DNA of 64,000 bases, taken from assembly GCA_965224765.1 (NCBI GenBank), contig CBDDAC010000021.1, positions 53,812 through 117,811 of the forward strand, read 5' to 3'. The notes beneath the pieces are model-generated. The model ran no database searches and was not told the origin of the DNA. It saw only the letters and a program-made list of their open reading frames with translations. Position 1 is the stretch's first letter, and the number at the start of each line of letters is the position of its first letter. The DNA comes from CAZDBA01 sp965224765. GTDB taxonomy: Bacteria > Planctomycetota > Planctomycetia > Pirellulales > Pirellulaceae. The translations under genes were made by a program, and so were the position numbers. Of this stretch, positions 37,012 to 46,835 are shown in pieces.

Positions 37012-38172
37012 TTAATCGCCGAGTGGTCTTTGAGGTGAGCCCCGAGTAAGATTGTGGGCCATCCGTGGCTCGAACGTCCGAGATGATCCATGCAGTTTGT
37101 TTGGCAACTCGTTCTCGAAAAGCTCGTCACCACAACACGGACAACTCTTCAATTCGACGCCAAGTACGTTTTTGAGCCATTGATCAACCGAACTGATCTC
37201 CACTACCGATCTCGAAGGCGGTTTGGCACCTATCAGTTTTCGGATAATCTCAAGGTTCTTTTTGCGGTTTCGGTTGGCCATGAAGCCGTAATGACGAATC
37301 CGTGTGAACCTACTTGGCAAGACGTGGGTCAAGAATCGACCGATGAACTGGTGGGTAGGCAGCGATGCCAGCTTACTGCGATCTCGGTAGCTGAACGTCA
37401 CTTCACCATCACGGCATGTGCGTATCCGTGAATTGGTAATCGCGATTCGATGAGTGTACCTGCTCAAGTAGTCCAACAACTTTGCCGGTCCAGCGAAAGG
37501 AGCTTTTGAGTAAACAACCCATGACTTCTTAAATAGCCGTTTCACCAGCTGTTTCTGGCAAGCTGGGTTCAAAGACGACTCAACTGGATCTAATGCACCT
37601 TGGTCAAAAAGGTGTCTCAGACCCGCGAGGAATTTGCCCCGATACATCTTGCTCAGACCACGAACTGGAAACAAAAACTGGTTACCTCCAGCAATCCAGT
37701 GCAACCTGTCCTTTGAGAGTGCCCCAGACGCAATCAGACAATGCAGATGAAAGTGTGGACGCAATTGCTGATCCCACGTGTGGAGCACCATGGTGAACCC
37801 TACTTTGCCACGCAATTCAGTATCACCAAACTCCAATAGGGTTTGAGCCGCTGAGTCAAAGAGCAATTTCAACATAACTCTCTGATTGGCTTCACTTTTG
37901 AGAATCAAGCCATTGAGTTCGTGCGGTAACGTGAACACATTGTGAAAGTACGGTACTGGCAGCAACTCTAATTGCCTCGCTTCCCTCCAGGCTTCTTTGG
38001 CGGCTGTTTGACATTTGGGACAATGTCGATTTCGGCAACTGTGATACAGGTACCGTTGAAATCCGCAACTTGCACACCACTGGCGATGACCGCCAAGCAC
38101 TTCGGTTCGGCAGTTTACGATCTGCTGCATCACTTTCAGATAACGGGCAACCAGAAAGAAGCACTGCCGCAA
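37012..38172 (-). CDS. tnpA: IS91-family (HUH, rolling-circle) transposase
   Basis: 386 residues. A zinc-binding N-terminus (GHRQWCASCGFQRYLYHSCRNRHCPKCQ), then LRPHFHLHCLIASGAL (HUH motif), a DYLSRYTHRIAITNSRI catalytic Tyr region, and RFLTHVLPSRFTRIRHYG. The first ~20 residues differ from typical relatives, so the true start is uncertain. Followed by the RadC gene on the same strand with ~38 bp between. It would move DNA by one-ended rolling-circle transposition, possibly carrying RadC. Confidence 0.9.
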   Translation of the reverse strand: MRQCFFLVARYLKVMQQIVNCRTEVLGGHRQWCASCGFQRYLYHSCRNRHCPKCQTAAKEAWREARQLELLPVPYFHNVFTLPHELNGLILKSEANQRVMLKLLFDSAAQTLLEFGDTELRGKVGFTMVLHTWDQQLRPHFHLHCLIASGALSKDRLHWIAGGNQFLFPVRGLSKMYRGKFLAGLRHLFDQGALDPVESSLNPACQKQLVKRLFKKSWVVYSKAPFAGPAKLLDYLSRYTHRIAITNSRIRTCRDGEVTFSYRDRSKLASLPTHQFIGRFLTHVLPSRFTRIRHYGFMANRNRKKNLEIIRKLIGAKPPSRSVVEISSVDQWLKNVLGVELKSCPCCGDELFENELPNKLHGSSRTFEPRMAHNLTRGSPQRPLGD

Positions 38173-38210
38173 AAATGAGCAAGTTGCGAACGTTCATTGA
38201 TCTTCTTAGC

Positions 38211-38909
38211 CTATCGGGTTTCCTGAATGCTCACTGCTCCGTCACGTCCCATGACGATATGATCCAACACATCAATTCCAATCGTCTTGCCGACATCGGA
38301 AAGACGATCTGTGACCGCGATATCCTCGCGACTCGGGGTTGGATCACCAGAGGGGTGGTTGTGAGCCAGAATAATCGAACTGGCCGCGTCCCTCAATGCG
38401 GCACGAAACACTTCGCGTGGATGCACCAATGAAGCGTCTAGCGTACCTGTCGTAATATGGTGTGAATCGAGGACCTGATTTTTGGCGTCCAAAGTGACAA
38501 TATGAAACTGTTCTTGAAGGCAATCAGAAATTAAACGTGAGAAATGCTGTTTGCAAAAGTCGATCGCATCCGAACTGCTCGAGATTTTCGTTATCAACCG
38601 GTAGTTCGTTTTCGCTTCATGAATGCGACGTCCAAGTTCGATTCCCGCTCGCAATCGTTTGAATGCCGCTGGAGTCAAATTTGCTTCTCGTTGGCGAATG
38701 TCCGCCAACGCTTCGAGTTTGAACTGATCGAGAATAGCTGCCGCTTTGTCCGGTGATCGCAAAAGAACTTCAAGCAATTGAATATCTGATTGTTCGGTGA
38801 AATCGGGTTCTTGGTTCCGCATAAAACGAGCTTGCCACACGTTTTTGCTGCTGCCAATAAAACTTGCCAACAAAACCGCCCTCGTTGTCAATCCAATCTG
38901 CATCTCCAT
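38211..38909 (-). CDS. radC: RadC/DUF2466-family JAB-domain protein
   Basis: 232 residues. LLEVLLRSPDKAAAILDQFK and LTPAAFKRLRAGIELGRRI form the RadC N-terminal helical part; SIILAHNHPSGDPTPSREDIAVTDRL is the JAB metalloprotease-like metal motif (H-x-H-P-S-G-D). Common on mobile elements; function not established. The alternative start MRNQEP at 38822 is possible. Confidence 0.9.
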   Translation of the reverse strand: MEMQIGLTTRAVLLASFIGSSKNVWQARFMRNQEPDFTEQSDIQLLEVLLRSPDKAAAILDQFKLEALADIRQREANLTPAAFKRLRAGIELGRRIHEAKTNYRLITKISSSSDAIDFCKQHFSRLISDCLQEQFHIVTLDAKNQVLDSHHITTGTLDASLVHPREVFRAALRDAASSIILAHNHPSGDPTPSREDIAVTDRLSDVGKTIGIDVLDHIVMGRDGAVSIQETR

Positions 38910-39169
38910 CGGAGTAGCATAAAAGTCCTATTCCAATGACTGCTTGTGTTGGCCCGAGTCACAGTACCGGAAGCCAAGCTCATTGAGGTCGTCCCCGTCT
39001 TTATGGCGTAGCCGAGATCGACCGTATCGGACCTGCAACATGAAGACGTCGTTTTCGTCGTCAGGCGAACGTGGAATTCAGCTGAGTCCTATCAAGCGTT
39101 CATAAAGTAGGCCGTCCCGCGGGCGGCAAATAAGCGTCATCGGGACGGATAACCCGCAACTCCCACTAC

Positions 39170-41323
39170 GTGCTCTTTCAATTCTCAACCGCCGGCAATA
39201 CGGATCGTGAAGAGGTTTGCGAATCGTTTGATCAGATTCTGCAAACGTTTCATCAGTCGCTCTTGCTTCAGCAAAGTCCCCTATCGTTGGAATTGGGCGT
39301 TATTGAGGGTGAAGTCGTCCAGGCGTTTCGGACCCATAACGAACATGCACGCAGAACGATAAAAAACGCCCTCAGAAACGTGTTTCCATCTTCGCGAGTG
39401 TCGAACCTGCCTGAAGACGCTTTCATACCGCAAAACGAATTCTCGCACTATTTTGCCGATGTTAAGCTGGAAAACGATCTGTTCGCCATTCGGCGATGGC
39501 GTGAACTGCTTACGCAAAGCGATCCGTTTACCAACCTGCTGGCCTCGCTGACGACCAATCAACACGCGAAATATTTTGGACATGTCGTCATCAAAGTCGC
39601 AGCGCTTCCAATGCCCTTGCTAAAGATTCATCGAACTGCATTTGAGCACCTGCAAAACGAAACGTTTCGGGACCGCCTAATTTTAGCCAAGATATTTGAA
39701 CGCTCCGCTCGATCACACCACCCACTGGTTCGCATGCCTGCCTGGATCTTCAAACGTTTAGCTATCTCCAAGGTTCAAGACCCAGCAATGACCATTGGTT
39801 CCAGCCGACATCACGAACGTGAACCCGATAGCCAATCAGCATCGAACAAACTTAGTAGTGCATGTTTCGCGGCCAGGATTCGTATCAACGTTTACGCACC
39901 GAGTGACCGCGCAGATCTGGCCACAAGCTTGGTCCAACAAATTTTTTCGCCACTTGCTCAATTCAACGCTCCGCGATTGGGGCAGTTTTCACTTGGACCA
40001 GTTCGGAGTGGTTCCGCACCGAAACTGCGATCCAGGTTTTTTCTTTTAAGTTGTCAGGAGTTAAGTTCCATTTGGCATCCGCCTGTCGTGAAAACCCAAG
40101 GATTGTCGACGACTCGTTTTGTTCATTTGGAGCCGCCTAAAGCCCTCCCTATTGGTAAGCAAGCATCGAATGCGATGCGACTTGGACGAACGTGCTTTCA
40201 CGATCATCAAGAACTTTTTGGACTTCACGATAAAGATGCTTCATTGCACGGGTTCGTCGTTGGTTCATCAGGATCTGGAAAAACGACGTTGTTGACGACA
40301 GCGATTGACAGTTTGCTTCGGCGAGAACAAGGATTAACGCTGGTCGACTTTCATGGCGATTTCGCCAGCTCGATACTTAACCGCGTTCCCAAGCGTTTGC
40401 GTAGTCGCATTGTTGATTTCAGTCCCCTGCGAGAGCGACCACTCGCGTTCAATCCCCTCTCTTGTCCTAATCGAGAAAACTGGCCGATCGTAGCCGATTC
40501 AGTTTTGTCAGGTATGAAAAATCTGTTTGGAAATTCCTGGGGACCACGTTTGGAACAGATACTCTCGATGGCGTTATCGGCAGCCATTGCTGCTGGCGAT
40601 ACAACCTTGGCTGATGTCCGCAAAATGCTCTCAGACGAACCTACGCGCGTTCGCATTTTGGCCCGAGTTGACGACCCAATCGTCCGTGAATTTTGGTTTG
40701 AGACGTTTGCAAGCTGGGGTAAACGCCTACAAGTTGAAGCCACCCAGAGTGTCATCAACAAACTTGATGCACTTCTGACGCCAAAGCTTCGCGCGGTGCT
40801 TTGTCAGAAGGGGCCGTCGTTTGATTTTCGCACTGCATTCGACGAACGTAAAATCGTGATCGTCAATTTGGCACGCGGACAAATGGGGCAAACTGCCGCC
40901 AGTACACTCGGCAGCCTGATTCTTAGTTCGATTCAGAATGCAGCACTATCTCGTGCAGAGATCCCTGAAACTAGCCGAGTCCCCCACTCCGTTTTTCTTG
41001 ATGAACTTCAGTTGTACAGCAATCCCCAGGCGTTGGTGAGCTTGTTATCTGAGGCACGCAAATATCGAGTCGCCGTTTGGAGTGCGACACAAAGTCTCGC
41101 CAGTATTGATCGTGATGAAGTTTTGCCAATCGTATTAGCCAATGCAGCCAACCTCATTTCATTCCGCGTTAGCCAGAAAGATGCTGTTGAGATTGCCCCA
41201 ATGCTGGATGATCAAGTTAGCCCACAAGACCTTGTATCACTCCCCCGCTTTCACGGTTACGCCCGCATTATGGTGGATGGCGAAGTGCAATCGCCGTTTT
41301 CTTTCAGCACAATCAAGTCTTAA
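39170..41323 (+). CDS. HerA/TraD-type ATPase (type IV coupling protein-like)
   Basis: 717 residues from a GTG with no clear Shine-Dalgarno. Walker A VVGSSGSGKTTLL near 363, GLTLVDFHGDFASSIL, Walker B SVFLDELQLY near 607, and SEARKYRVAVWSATQSLASIDRD. An N-terminal ~350-residue region has no known domain or membrane helices. It converges with the HTH gene at 41320, sharing TTAA. Likely DNA-pumping ATPase for the embedded plasmid-like module. Confidence 0.8.
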   Translation: MLFQFSTAGNTDREEVCESFDQILQTFHQSLLLQQSPLSLELGVIEGEVVQAFRTHNEHARRTIKNALRNVFPSSRVSNLPEDAFIPQNEFSHYFADVKLENDLFAIRRWRELLTQSDPFTNLLASLTTNQHAKYFGHVVIKVAALPMPLLKIHRTAFEHLQNETFRDRLILAKIFERSARSHHPLVRMPAWIFKRLAISKVQDPAMTIGSSRHHEREPDSQSASNKLSSACFAARIRINVYAPSDRADLATSLVQQIFSPLAQFNAPRLGQFSLGPVRSGSAPKLRSRFFLLSCQELSSIWHPPVVKTQGLSTTRFVHLEPPKALPIGKQASNAMRLGRTCFHDHQELFGLHDKDASLHGFVVGSSGSGKTTLLTTAIDSLLRREQGLTLVDFHGDFASSILNRVPKRLRSRIVDFSPLRERPLAFNPLSCPNRENWPIVADSVLSGMKNLFGNSWGPRLEQILSMALSAAIAAGDTTLADVRKMLSDEPTRVRILARVDDPIVREFWFETFASWGKRLQVEATQSVINKLDALLTPKLRAVLCQKGPSFDFRTAFDERKIVIVNLARGQMGQTAASTLGSLILSSIQNAALSRAEIPETSRVPHSVFLDELQLYSNPQALVSLLSEARKYRVAVWSATQSLASIDRDEVLPIVLANAANLISFRVSQKDAVEIAPMLDDQVSPQDLVSLPRFHGYARIMVDGEVQSPFSFSTIKS

Positions 41324-42078
41324 TTGAAGCTCCACCAAGGTTTCTTTTTCTTGATAGTCTTCGCTTCGATGACAGTTTCTTCGACCTCTTTGGGATTTGC
41401 AGATCGCTTGGCTTTTTTCTTCGTCGATTTGCTTTTGGGTTTTTGAACCGTTGCCGATTTCTTGATCGGCTCTGTCGACTCGACGTCGATCGGATCGGCC
41501 ACTCCCCCTTTCTCTGGTGGAGATGCAATCGTGGCTTCTTGTGATCGAGCCAGTAGCAAGTTGTCTTGTTCCATCAACCGCCCCATCGTTTTCATTAACT
41601 CGCCTTGCTGAGTGAAATAGCGATTCAGTTGCTCGTCTTTTTTCGCGACTTGTTCTTGCAGGTTTGTTACTAAATCCCAGAGTTTTTTATTCTCTTCATG
41701 AATGCCGTCATGCCTGTCAGGTTCGTTGCCGTCCTTTGGCCGGTCAGACTCATCGCTGACACTCCCCTCTCCATCAGCTGTGTCATGCTGCTTTTCCTTC
41801 TTCTCCTGCCATTTGCGTTGAAGTGCCTTGTTGTCTTGTGACAACTCACTGGCACTGTCAGGTGTCGTCACTATGTCACTGTCACCGGCATTGAGGAATG
41901 GATATTGTTTTTCTAGGAAGGCAGCTTCGATCAACCACACATCCCTACCTTTACGTTTTTCCATCTCGAAATATTCCGAATTAGATTCGACATTCGATTG
42001 GAGAAAGCGTCGGATCGTTCGCTCGCTGACGCCGGTCAAAGTCCGAGCTTCGCGTACGGTAACAAGCGTATCATTCAT
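41320..42078 (-). CDS. HTH protein with coiled coil, flanking the replication origin
   Basis: 252 residues from ATG 42078. The N-terminal MerR-like/excisionase HTH (VTVREARTLTGVSERTIRRFLQSNV) precedes a coiled coil (ENKKLWDLVTNLQEQVAKKDEQLNRYFTQQ) and a lysine-rich tail (KPKSKSTKKKAKRSANPKE). Divergent from repA across a TGTCA-rich region. Perhaps a partition- or replication-associated DNA-binding protein. Confidence 0.7.
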   Translation of the reverse strand: MNDTLVTVREARTLTGVSERTIRRFLQSNVESNSEYFEMEKRKGRDVWLIEAAFLEKQYPFLNAGDSDIVTTPDSASELSQDNKALQRKWQEKKEKQHDTADGEGSVSDESDRPKDGNEPDRHDGIHEENKKLWDLVTNLQEQVAKKDEQLNRYFTQQGELMKTMGRLMEQDNLLLARSQEATIASPPEKGGVADPIDVESTEPIKKSATVQKPKSKSTKKKAKRSANPKEVEETVIEAKTIKKKKPWWSFN

Positions 42079-42129
42079 GTGGAAAAAAGGAGGGAAGTAG
42101 ATAATTGGCATGACGCCTGTCCACAGGGT

Positions 42130-42350
42130 GGCACACAATTGTCATGCTGTCCAACGTTTCGTGTGCCAGCGATGTCAGGTGACAACCGGCACACGTGACG
42201 GCAAACCTGACAGCACACATGCCAACGAATGTCAGGTTGGCAATGGTGCCGTCAACTCATGACATGACATGTCACGCCTGCCGATATCCTTGAACCCTAG
42301 CAATAGCCTGTCTGTCACATGTCGCCATGACAGGTGTCAGTCACGTGTCA
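42130..42350. promoter_or_regulatory. TGTCA/TGACA-rich intergenic region upstream of repA
   Basis: Many copies of TGTCAGGT and its complement (for example GATGTCAGGTGACA, AATGTCAGGTTGGCA, CATGACAGGTGTCAG), plus GGCACACG/GTGTGCC dyads. Such density suggests binding sites for RepA and/or the divergent HTH protein, controlling replication or transcription. Confidence 0.6.
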
Positions 42351-42396
42351 ACTCGCTTTCATTGCCCATCCTATTAGGTCGTGGCAAAATTCACCC

Positions 42397-43833
42397 ATGG
42401 TCACCACGGCAACCGCACCGGCAAAATTAACGAAAGGGGAGTTTCGCAATCCCGCTTCTATCGTGATCAAAGCTGAGACCAATTTTCTACGGTTTCCGTT
42501 CTTTGCACTATCGACGAAAAACATTCACCAAATTGACTTCCGGGAAGTGACGGGCACGCGAACAATCACCGGAGCGAAAGGGGAGTCGAGGCAAGTAGAT
42601 TTTTCTTACCGGGTTTCACGAAACACGGATCACATTTTCCCTGGCCAACTCAGTCGCAACATTCACTTTGCCCTACTTTCGATCATGGCCAAGCAAGGAT
42701 CGAAATTTCAGAATCCCATTCAATTCTCGTGGCGGCAGCTCGCTGTTGAAATGGGAGTCAGCTACGGTGGCGGCAAAATGATCAAAGATATGAAGTCGGC
42801 GATACGTTCGACTCACGGAACGATTATCCGTACAGACCAAGCACTTATTGACGGAACAGCAGAGGATCGACCAACGATTCGAAGAGAGAGGGGACTACAG
42901 CTTTATCAAGACTACACGTTTCACGATGAAATTCGCGACGATGGTTCAACGTGCGATCGCAACGAAATCACTCTTTCAGATTGGTATTTTAATAACCTTC
43001 AGGCCCGCTATGTTCAGCCACTCGACTTCGCAGTCTGGCAAACGCTCAATCGGAAGACCCCGATTGGAAGTCGGCTCTACGAATATCTCACCTTTGTTTT
43101 CGGAAAACAAAAGTTTCGCCGAATCTCATACGCCAAGCTTGCCGCATCTATTCCACTCACAGAAGTTCGCGAGCTGGCTCGAATGAAGAAGCAACTGACG
43201 CCAGCATTGACGGCGTTGAAAGAACTCAAGTTGTTGAAAAGAGTCAATTGGACAACTGGAAAGTACGGCGATGTAGTTTTGGAATTCCAGAAAGGGGATT
43301 GCTTCCGTACGATCTCGTCACCATTCACCCAAACCAATGAGCAAGAAACAATCTTGCGGACGAGCCAGGAACTCAACGATCACACTCCAACGGATCGTAT
43401 CATCAACAGCTACTATGAACTTCGATTTGGGACTGACCACTTTATCACTGATAAAGAACGCAAATTGGTCAGTCAATTCGTTACTCGTTATGGATTCGAG
43501 CGTATTAATGAAGCCATTCCCAAACTCGCTCGGCAGATGAAACGTGAATTTCCACAAGGCCAAAGCATCATGGCTGCTCAGCAAATCCTTGAACTCCTAT
43601 TGGCTCGCAAACCTGAAGCTTCAAAGCCAGCACCAAAAGTAGAAAAGAAATCGGAAAGAAACAACGATCGAGTTCGATACCGCGAACGTTTGGAGCAACA
43701 GTGGCAATCATTGACAGAAGACAAACGGCAGGCCGTTTTTGAGATTGTCAAAAGTCGTCTCCCTTCAAGTGATAAACGTTCATCTGGGTTTCAATTGATG
43801 CTGCTCAACGAAGCCAATAATCTTTTCTTTTAA
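42397..43833 (+). CDS. repA: Plasmid replication initiator (RepA/RPA type)
   Basis: 478 residues from the ATG at 42397 (an earlier start at 42334 lies in the TGTCA-rich region). Winged-helix replication initiator features: FPFFALSTKNIHQIDFREVTGTR, LLSIMAKQGSKF...FSWRQLAVEMGVSYGG, PLDFAVWQTLNRKTPIGSRLYEYLTFVF, characteristic of 'replication initiator protein A' families. C-terminal helical part probably binds the iterons at 43971. Indicates an integrated plasmid replicon. Confidence 0.85.
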   Translation: MVTTATAPAKLTKGEFRNPASIVIKAETNFLRFPFFALSTKNIHQIDFREVTGTRTITGAKGESRQVDFSYRVSRNTDHIFPGQLSRNIHFALLSIMAKQGSKFQNPIQFSWRQLAVEMGVSYGGGKMIKDMKSAIRSTHGTIIRTDQALIDGTAEDRPTIRRERGLQLYQDYTFHDEIRDDGSTCDRNEITLSDWYFNNLQARYVQPLDFAVWQTLNRKTPIGSRLYEYLTFVFGKQKFRRISYAKLAASIPLTEVRELARMKKQLTPALTALKELKLLKRVNWTTGKYGDVVLEFQKGDCFRTISSPFTQTNEQETILRTSQELNDHTPTDRIINSYYELRFGTDHFITDKERKLVSQFVTRYGFERINEAIPKLARQMKREFPQGQSIMAAQQILELLLARKPEASKPAPKVEKKSERNNDRVRYRERLEQQWQSLTEDKRQAVFEIVKSRLPSSDKRSSGFQLMLLNEANNLFF

Positions 43834-43970
43834 GTCGTGATGCCCCGTTTGTTTTTTGTTTGCAGAATCATTCATCTACATACGCCATCCATTGTGGAAC
43901 TTGTATTTCTTGTAGTACTTACAAGTTCGAGAAACGGCTTTCGGGAGCCGATCAAGTTCACATCTCCACA

Positions 43971-44058
43971 ATGCAAACTCCCACCAATCACAATGCAAAC
44001 TCCCACCCGCAACGTTGCAACCTCCCAGAATTCACGATGCAACCTCCCATTGATTGTA
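43971..44058 (+). repeat. Four iterons with exact 22-bp period (candidate oriV)
   Basis: (A/T)TGCAA(A/C)CTCCCA occurs at 43971, 43993, 44015 and 44037. Spacing of exactly 22 bp puts them on one face of the helix, as in iteron plasmids. Located ~140 bp after repA. Confidence 0.85.
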
Positions 44059-44300
44059 TGTCGAAAATCTTGCGATTAGCGACGTCTACAATCGAGTTGC
44101 TTCAGAGGAGGCGAATGATTCAAATCCCTCAGCGAGAGGTATTTACGTGGCAAATTGGGTGTACCGAATGCTGTACCAAAAGGTGGGCACGGGAGGCCCA
44201 CGCTCGATGTGTTGCGATTGGCAGTAGCCATCGCCCGCAAAAGGCTGTCACCAGCCGTTACGACTTGAAGGCGCCGGGCCGTGGCTTGGGGGGTGGAACC

Positions 44301-44370
44301 CCCGCCTCCGAGGTTTCGACTATTGTCAGAGAGGCACACGCCATCTATGACGCTCAACCTCGGAGGCGGG
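44301..44370. repeat. Perfect 15-bp inverted repeat near the replicon
   Basis: CCCGCCTCCGAGGTT (44301-44315) and AACCTCGGAGGCGGG (44356-44370), spacer 40 bp. Possibly part of the origin or a control site. Confidence 0.6.
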
Positions 44371-44463
44371 ACTTCTTTTTAGGCCAAGACTTTTTAGTGA
44401 TTCAACTTTTTTTGAGATGGTTCGTTTTCTCGTTAGTTCCGCCACGGCCCGGCGCAGACAGCT

Positions 44464-44487
44464 GTCGTTTGCTTTACGGCAAACGAC
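44464..44487 (+). other. Perfect 9-bp hairpin between origin and primase
   Basis: GTCGTTTGC tttacg GCAAACGAC. Lies ~50 bp past the stop side of the primase gene. May be a terminator without U-run or single-strand initiation signal; role unknown. Confidence 0.5.
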
Positions 44488-44538
44488 CACGGCGCGAAGC
44501 GACGTTTTTAGTTTCAAAACAACACCGTTGAAACGAAC

Positions 44539-45750
44539 CTACATTGATTCATCCAACAATTGAACGGTAGTCCCATCAGAGAAGCGTTTGAACAACTCCA
44601 GCAACTCGGAACGTTCTAGTTCCTCTGGTTGTTTTCCGCGATACTTTCCTCCAAAGCAATCTGGCGTCCAAACAGTACGCACATGTGCATGGGCGGCAAG
44701 CTTCTTTAACGAATCCAAGCTGCCTTCGAATCCTTCGCGATCGTTGTCGAGCATTAGTGTGATTTTGCCTCCAGCCAGATCGTGGCTCCACCGAGCTAGT
44801 TTTTCGATTTGACCATCGGTGATTCGATTCGTACAAAGCGAGACTGACAACAATCCGTGTTGATCAAGCGCGATGGTGTCGTTCATGCCTTCAAGAACCA
44901 GCAGGCCGGTATCGGCAAGTTGGGCTTTCGCCGTTTCGTTTTGCAACCGTTTAGCCTCCGCTCCATAGAGGAATTCACCTTTCGCAAAACCAGGGGGAAA
45001 CTTCGCTTTGATTGGTTGCTTGCTGGTGCGGTCGGAGTTTTCCCATTTTCGAATCTTATCTTCAAAGGCTAAATCGCGACCGACATATCCGATCTTTTCT
45101 GATCGTTCGTTTCGCAGTTCGTAAACCATGTTTCCTCGAAGCATGCTCTTGGAATTTGATGGTAAGAACCCAACCCCCCATTGCTTCATGACATCTTGGG
45201 TGAAATAAGCGCGTTTGGCTAAGTAGCTCGTTGCGCATCCATTCATTTCATCCACATCGAAAGCAAACCCGTCGCTCAAGTGTTCAAGTTTTGCAATCCG
45301 GGGATCTTCGTTTTTGTGGAGTGGAAGATTGATCTTTCTTGGCGGCGACTCAATTTTCGCAACTGCGGGACGCTTTGACGGCAATGCTTCCGTCGATACA
45401 TCGTTCGTCCCATAGTTTGCGACTTGAGCAATGTCCGCTGCAATGTCTTTGAATTCTTGTCCTTGTAATTTGCCGCCCGACGGCTGCCGTCCATATTTCA
45501 TCCCAAACAACAGTGTTGTCACGCGACCTCGCGTGCTGCAATGGTAGCAGTGACTGGTGAATACGCCGCTCTGCCAGTTGACAGACACTGCTTGTGAATT
45601 GCCAGCACATTTCTCACATGCGAACGGATTGCGAATCTTCTCTTCGTTCCCTGATTGCTTAATCTCGGTTTCAAAGTTGTAGCGTGTTACAAATTGCTCC
45701 AACGTCGTACGGGGCAGTAGTTCATTGACGGGGATAAATTTCTTAGGCAT
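44539..45750 (-). CDS. DnaG-like primase (zinc finger plus Toprim)
   Basis: 403 residues. A CHC2-type zinc finger (FACEKCAGNSQAVSVNWQSGVFTSHCYHCSTRG) is at the N-terminus; the Toprim domain has LLVLEGMNDTIALDQHG and KITLMLDNDREGFEG (the E and DxD metal residues). No helicase domain follows. Makes RNA primers for the plasmid-like replicon. Convergent with the iteron region. Confidence 0.85.
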   Translation of the reverse strand: MPKKFIPVNELLPRTTLEQFVTRYNFETEIKQSGNEEKIRNPFACEKCAGNSQAVSVNWQSGVFTSHCYHCSTRGRVTTLLFGMKYGRQPSGGKLQGQEFKDIAADIAQVANYGTNDVSTEALPSKRPAVAKIESPPRKINLPLHKNEDPRIAKLEHLSDGFAFDVDEMNGCATSYLAKRAYFTQDVMKQWGVGFLPSNSKSMLRGNMVYELRNERSEKIGYVGRDLAFEDKIRKWENSDRTSKQPIKAKFPPGFAKGEFLYGAEAKRLQNETAKAQLADTGLLVLEGMNDTIALDQHGLLSVSLCTNRITDGQIEKLARWSHDLAGGKITLMLDNDREGFEGSLDSLKKLAAHAHVRTVWTPDCFGGKYRGKQPEELERSELLELFKRFSDGTTVQLLDESM

Positions 45751-45917
45751 ACCCTAATAATACAACAATGAAATACTGGAGTAGAACGTTTTGACGTGAC
45801 AGAAATCCGCAGCTATGGCCCGATAGTACTGGCAAAGAATATTACGACCCAACTCAATCCAAGAGGCAATTTGTTTCGTTTGAATATTGGCTTGCAAGTT
45901 TGCTAATGTGACAGGCA

Positions 45918-46835
45918 ATGCCAGTTCAATTAACCAACCGGGATCACGAATTGTTGCAAGTCTTGCAACAGCTACCGCTGACCAATGATCAGTTGTTTCA
46001 ATTGAGCCAGACGTTTGCGGATTCCTTTCCGAGCGAACGGGTGTTGCGGCGACGGATGCAACGACTGGCTGAAGAGGGGATGGTGCGGCGGTTCTTTTTT
46101 GCGTTTCCGAGCAACGGTCGGAACCCCGCCTATTGGAGATTGACTCGGACGGCGTGTCGGGTGATCAATGAAATACCGACCGGTGCACCCCTGCCAAAAC
46201 GATCTGTGTTTTCCGCGATTGGAGTGAGTTTGCACTTTCACACGCATCGACTTAACGAAGTCTTAGTTTCGATTTTGGTTGCCGCCGCGAAAGGGGGGAT
46301 TGAGATTGAACACTTTGAGTACGAAACTCAGTTGAAACTTGACGACCAAAATTACATTAAACCAGATGCTACCCTGCACCTTCGCTCGGTTGATGGTCGG
46401 CGATATATCTTCTTCGCAGAGTTGGACACAGCCAGTGAACGAATTGCTACGAAGCAGCGCTTGCCGTCTTCGATTCAGAAGAAGCTTGAGCAGTACGAAC
46501 GTTTCCGCCGACAATCGTCGGATCAGTTTCGCGTTTTGTTCGTAACCACAAGTAGTCGCCAGCGAGCTGTCAACATTCTTCGGTTCAGCGATGCCGTTGC
46601 AGGCAATCGTGCCGCCGAATGCATCTACGCCACTTACTTTCCAGCCCTGATGGCTTGCAAGTCCAGTTTGCTTGATCCAGTGTTTGCCAATCACAAGTTG
46701 AACGCGGTTCCATTGGTTCGCAAAGCTCGTTCGTGTCGAATCAAACCGATCTTGAAGCAAGACGAGCGTGTTTACGCTCATCTCAGCCGAAAAGAATTCA
46801 CGCCTTGGTGGAGCCCTGCCACACTAACGCAATAA
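45918..46835 (+). CDS. Replication-relaxation (Replic_Relax) family protein
   Basis: 305 residues: winged helix (TNRDHELLQVLQQLPLTNDQLFQLSQTF...VLRRRMQRLAEEGMVRRF) and then IGVSLHFHTHRLNEVLVSIL, LKPDATLHLR-like (IKPDATLHLRSVDGRRYIFFAELDTASER). These are hallmarks of the Replic_Relax family of plasmid relaxation/transfer proteins. Probably cooperates with the ATPase at 39170 in mobilisation of the module. Confidence 0.85.
   Translation: MPVQLTNRDHELLQVLQQLPLTNDQLFQLSQTFADSFPSERVLRRRMQRLAEEGMVRRFFFAFPSNGRNPAYWRLTRTACRVINEIPTGAPLPKRSVFSAIGVSLHFHTHRLNEVLVSILVAAAKGGIEIEHFEYETQLKLDDQNYIKPDATLHLRSVDGRRYIFFAELDTASERIATKQRLPSSIQKKLEQYERFRRQSSDQFRVLFVTTSSRQRAVNILRFSDAVAGNRAAECIYATYFPALMACKSSLLDPVFANHKLNAVPLVRKARSCRIKPILKQDERVYAHLSRKEFTPWWSPATLTQ

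Noticed and set aside
43971..44058. CRISPR-like array of four repeats
   Set aside because: The 22-bp period and ~13-bp core next to repA fit iterons; spacers are too short.
43860..44531. 223-codon open frame after repA
   Set aside because: It runs through the iterons and inverted repeats, with low-complexity, arginine-rich composition; no protein features.
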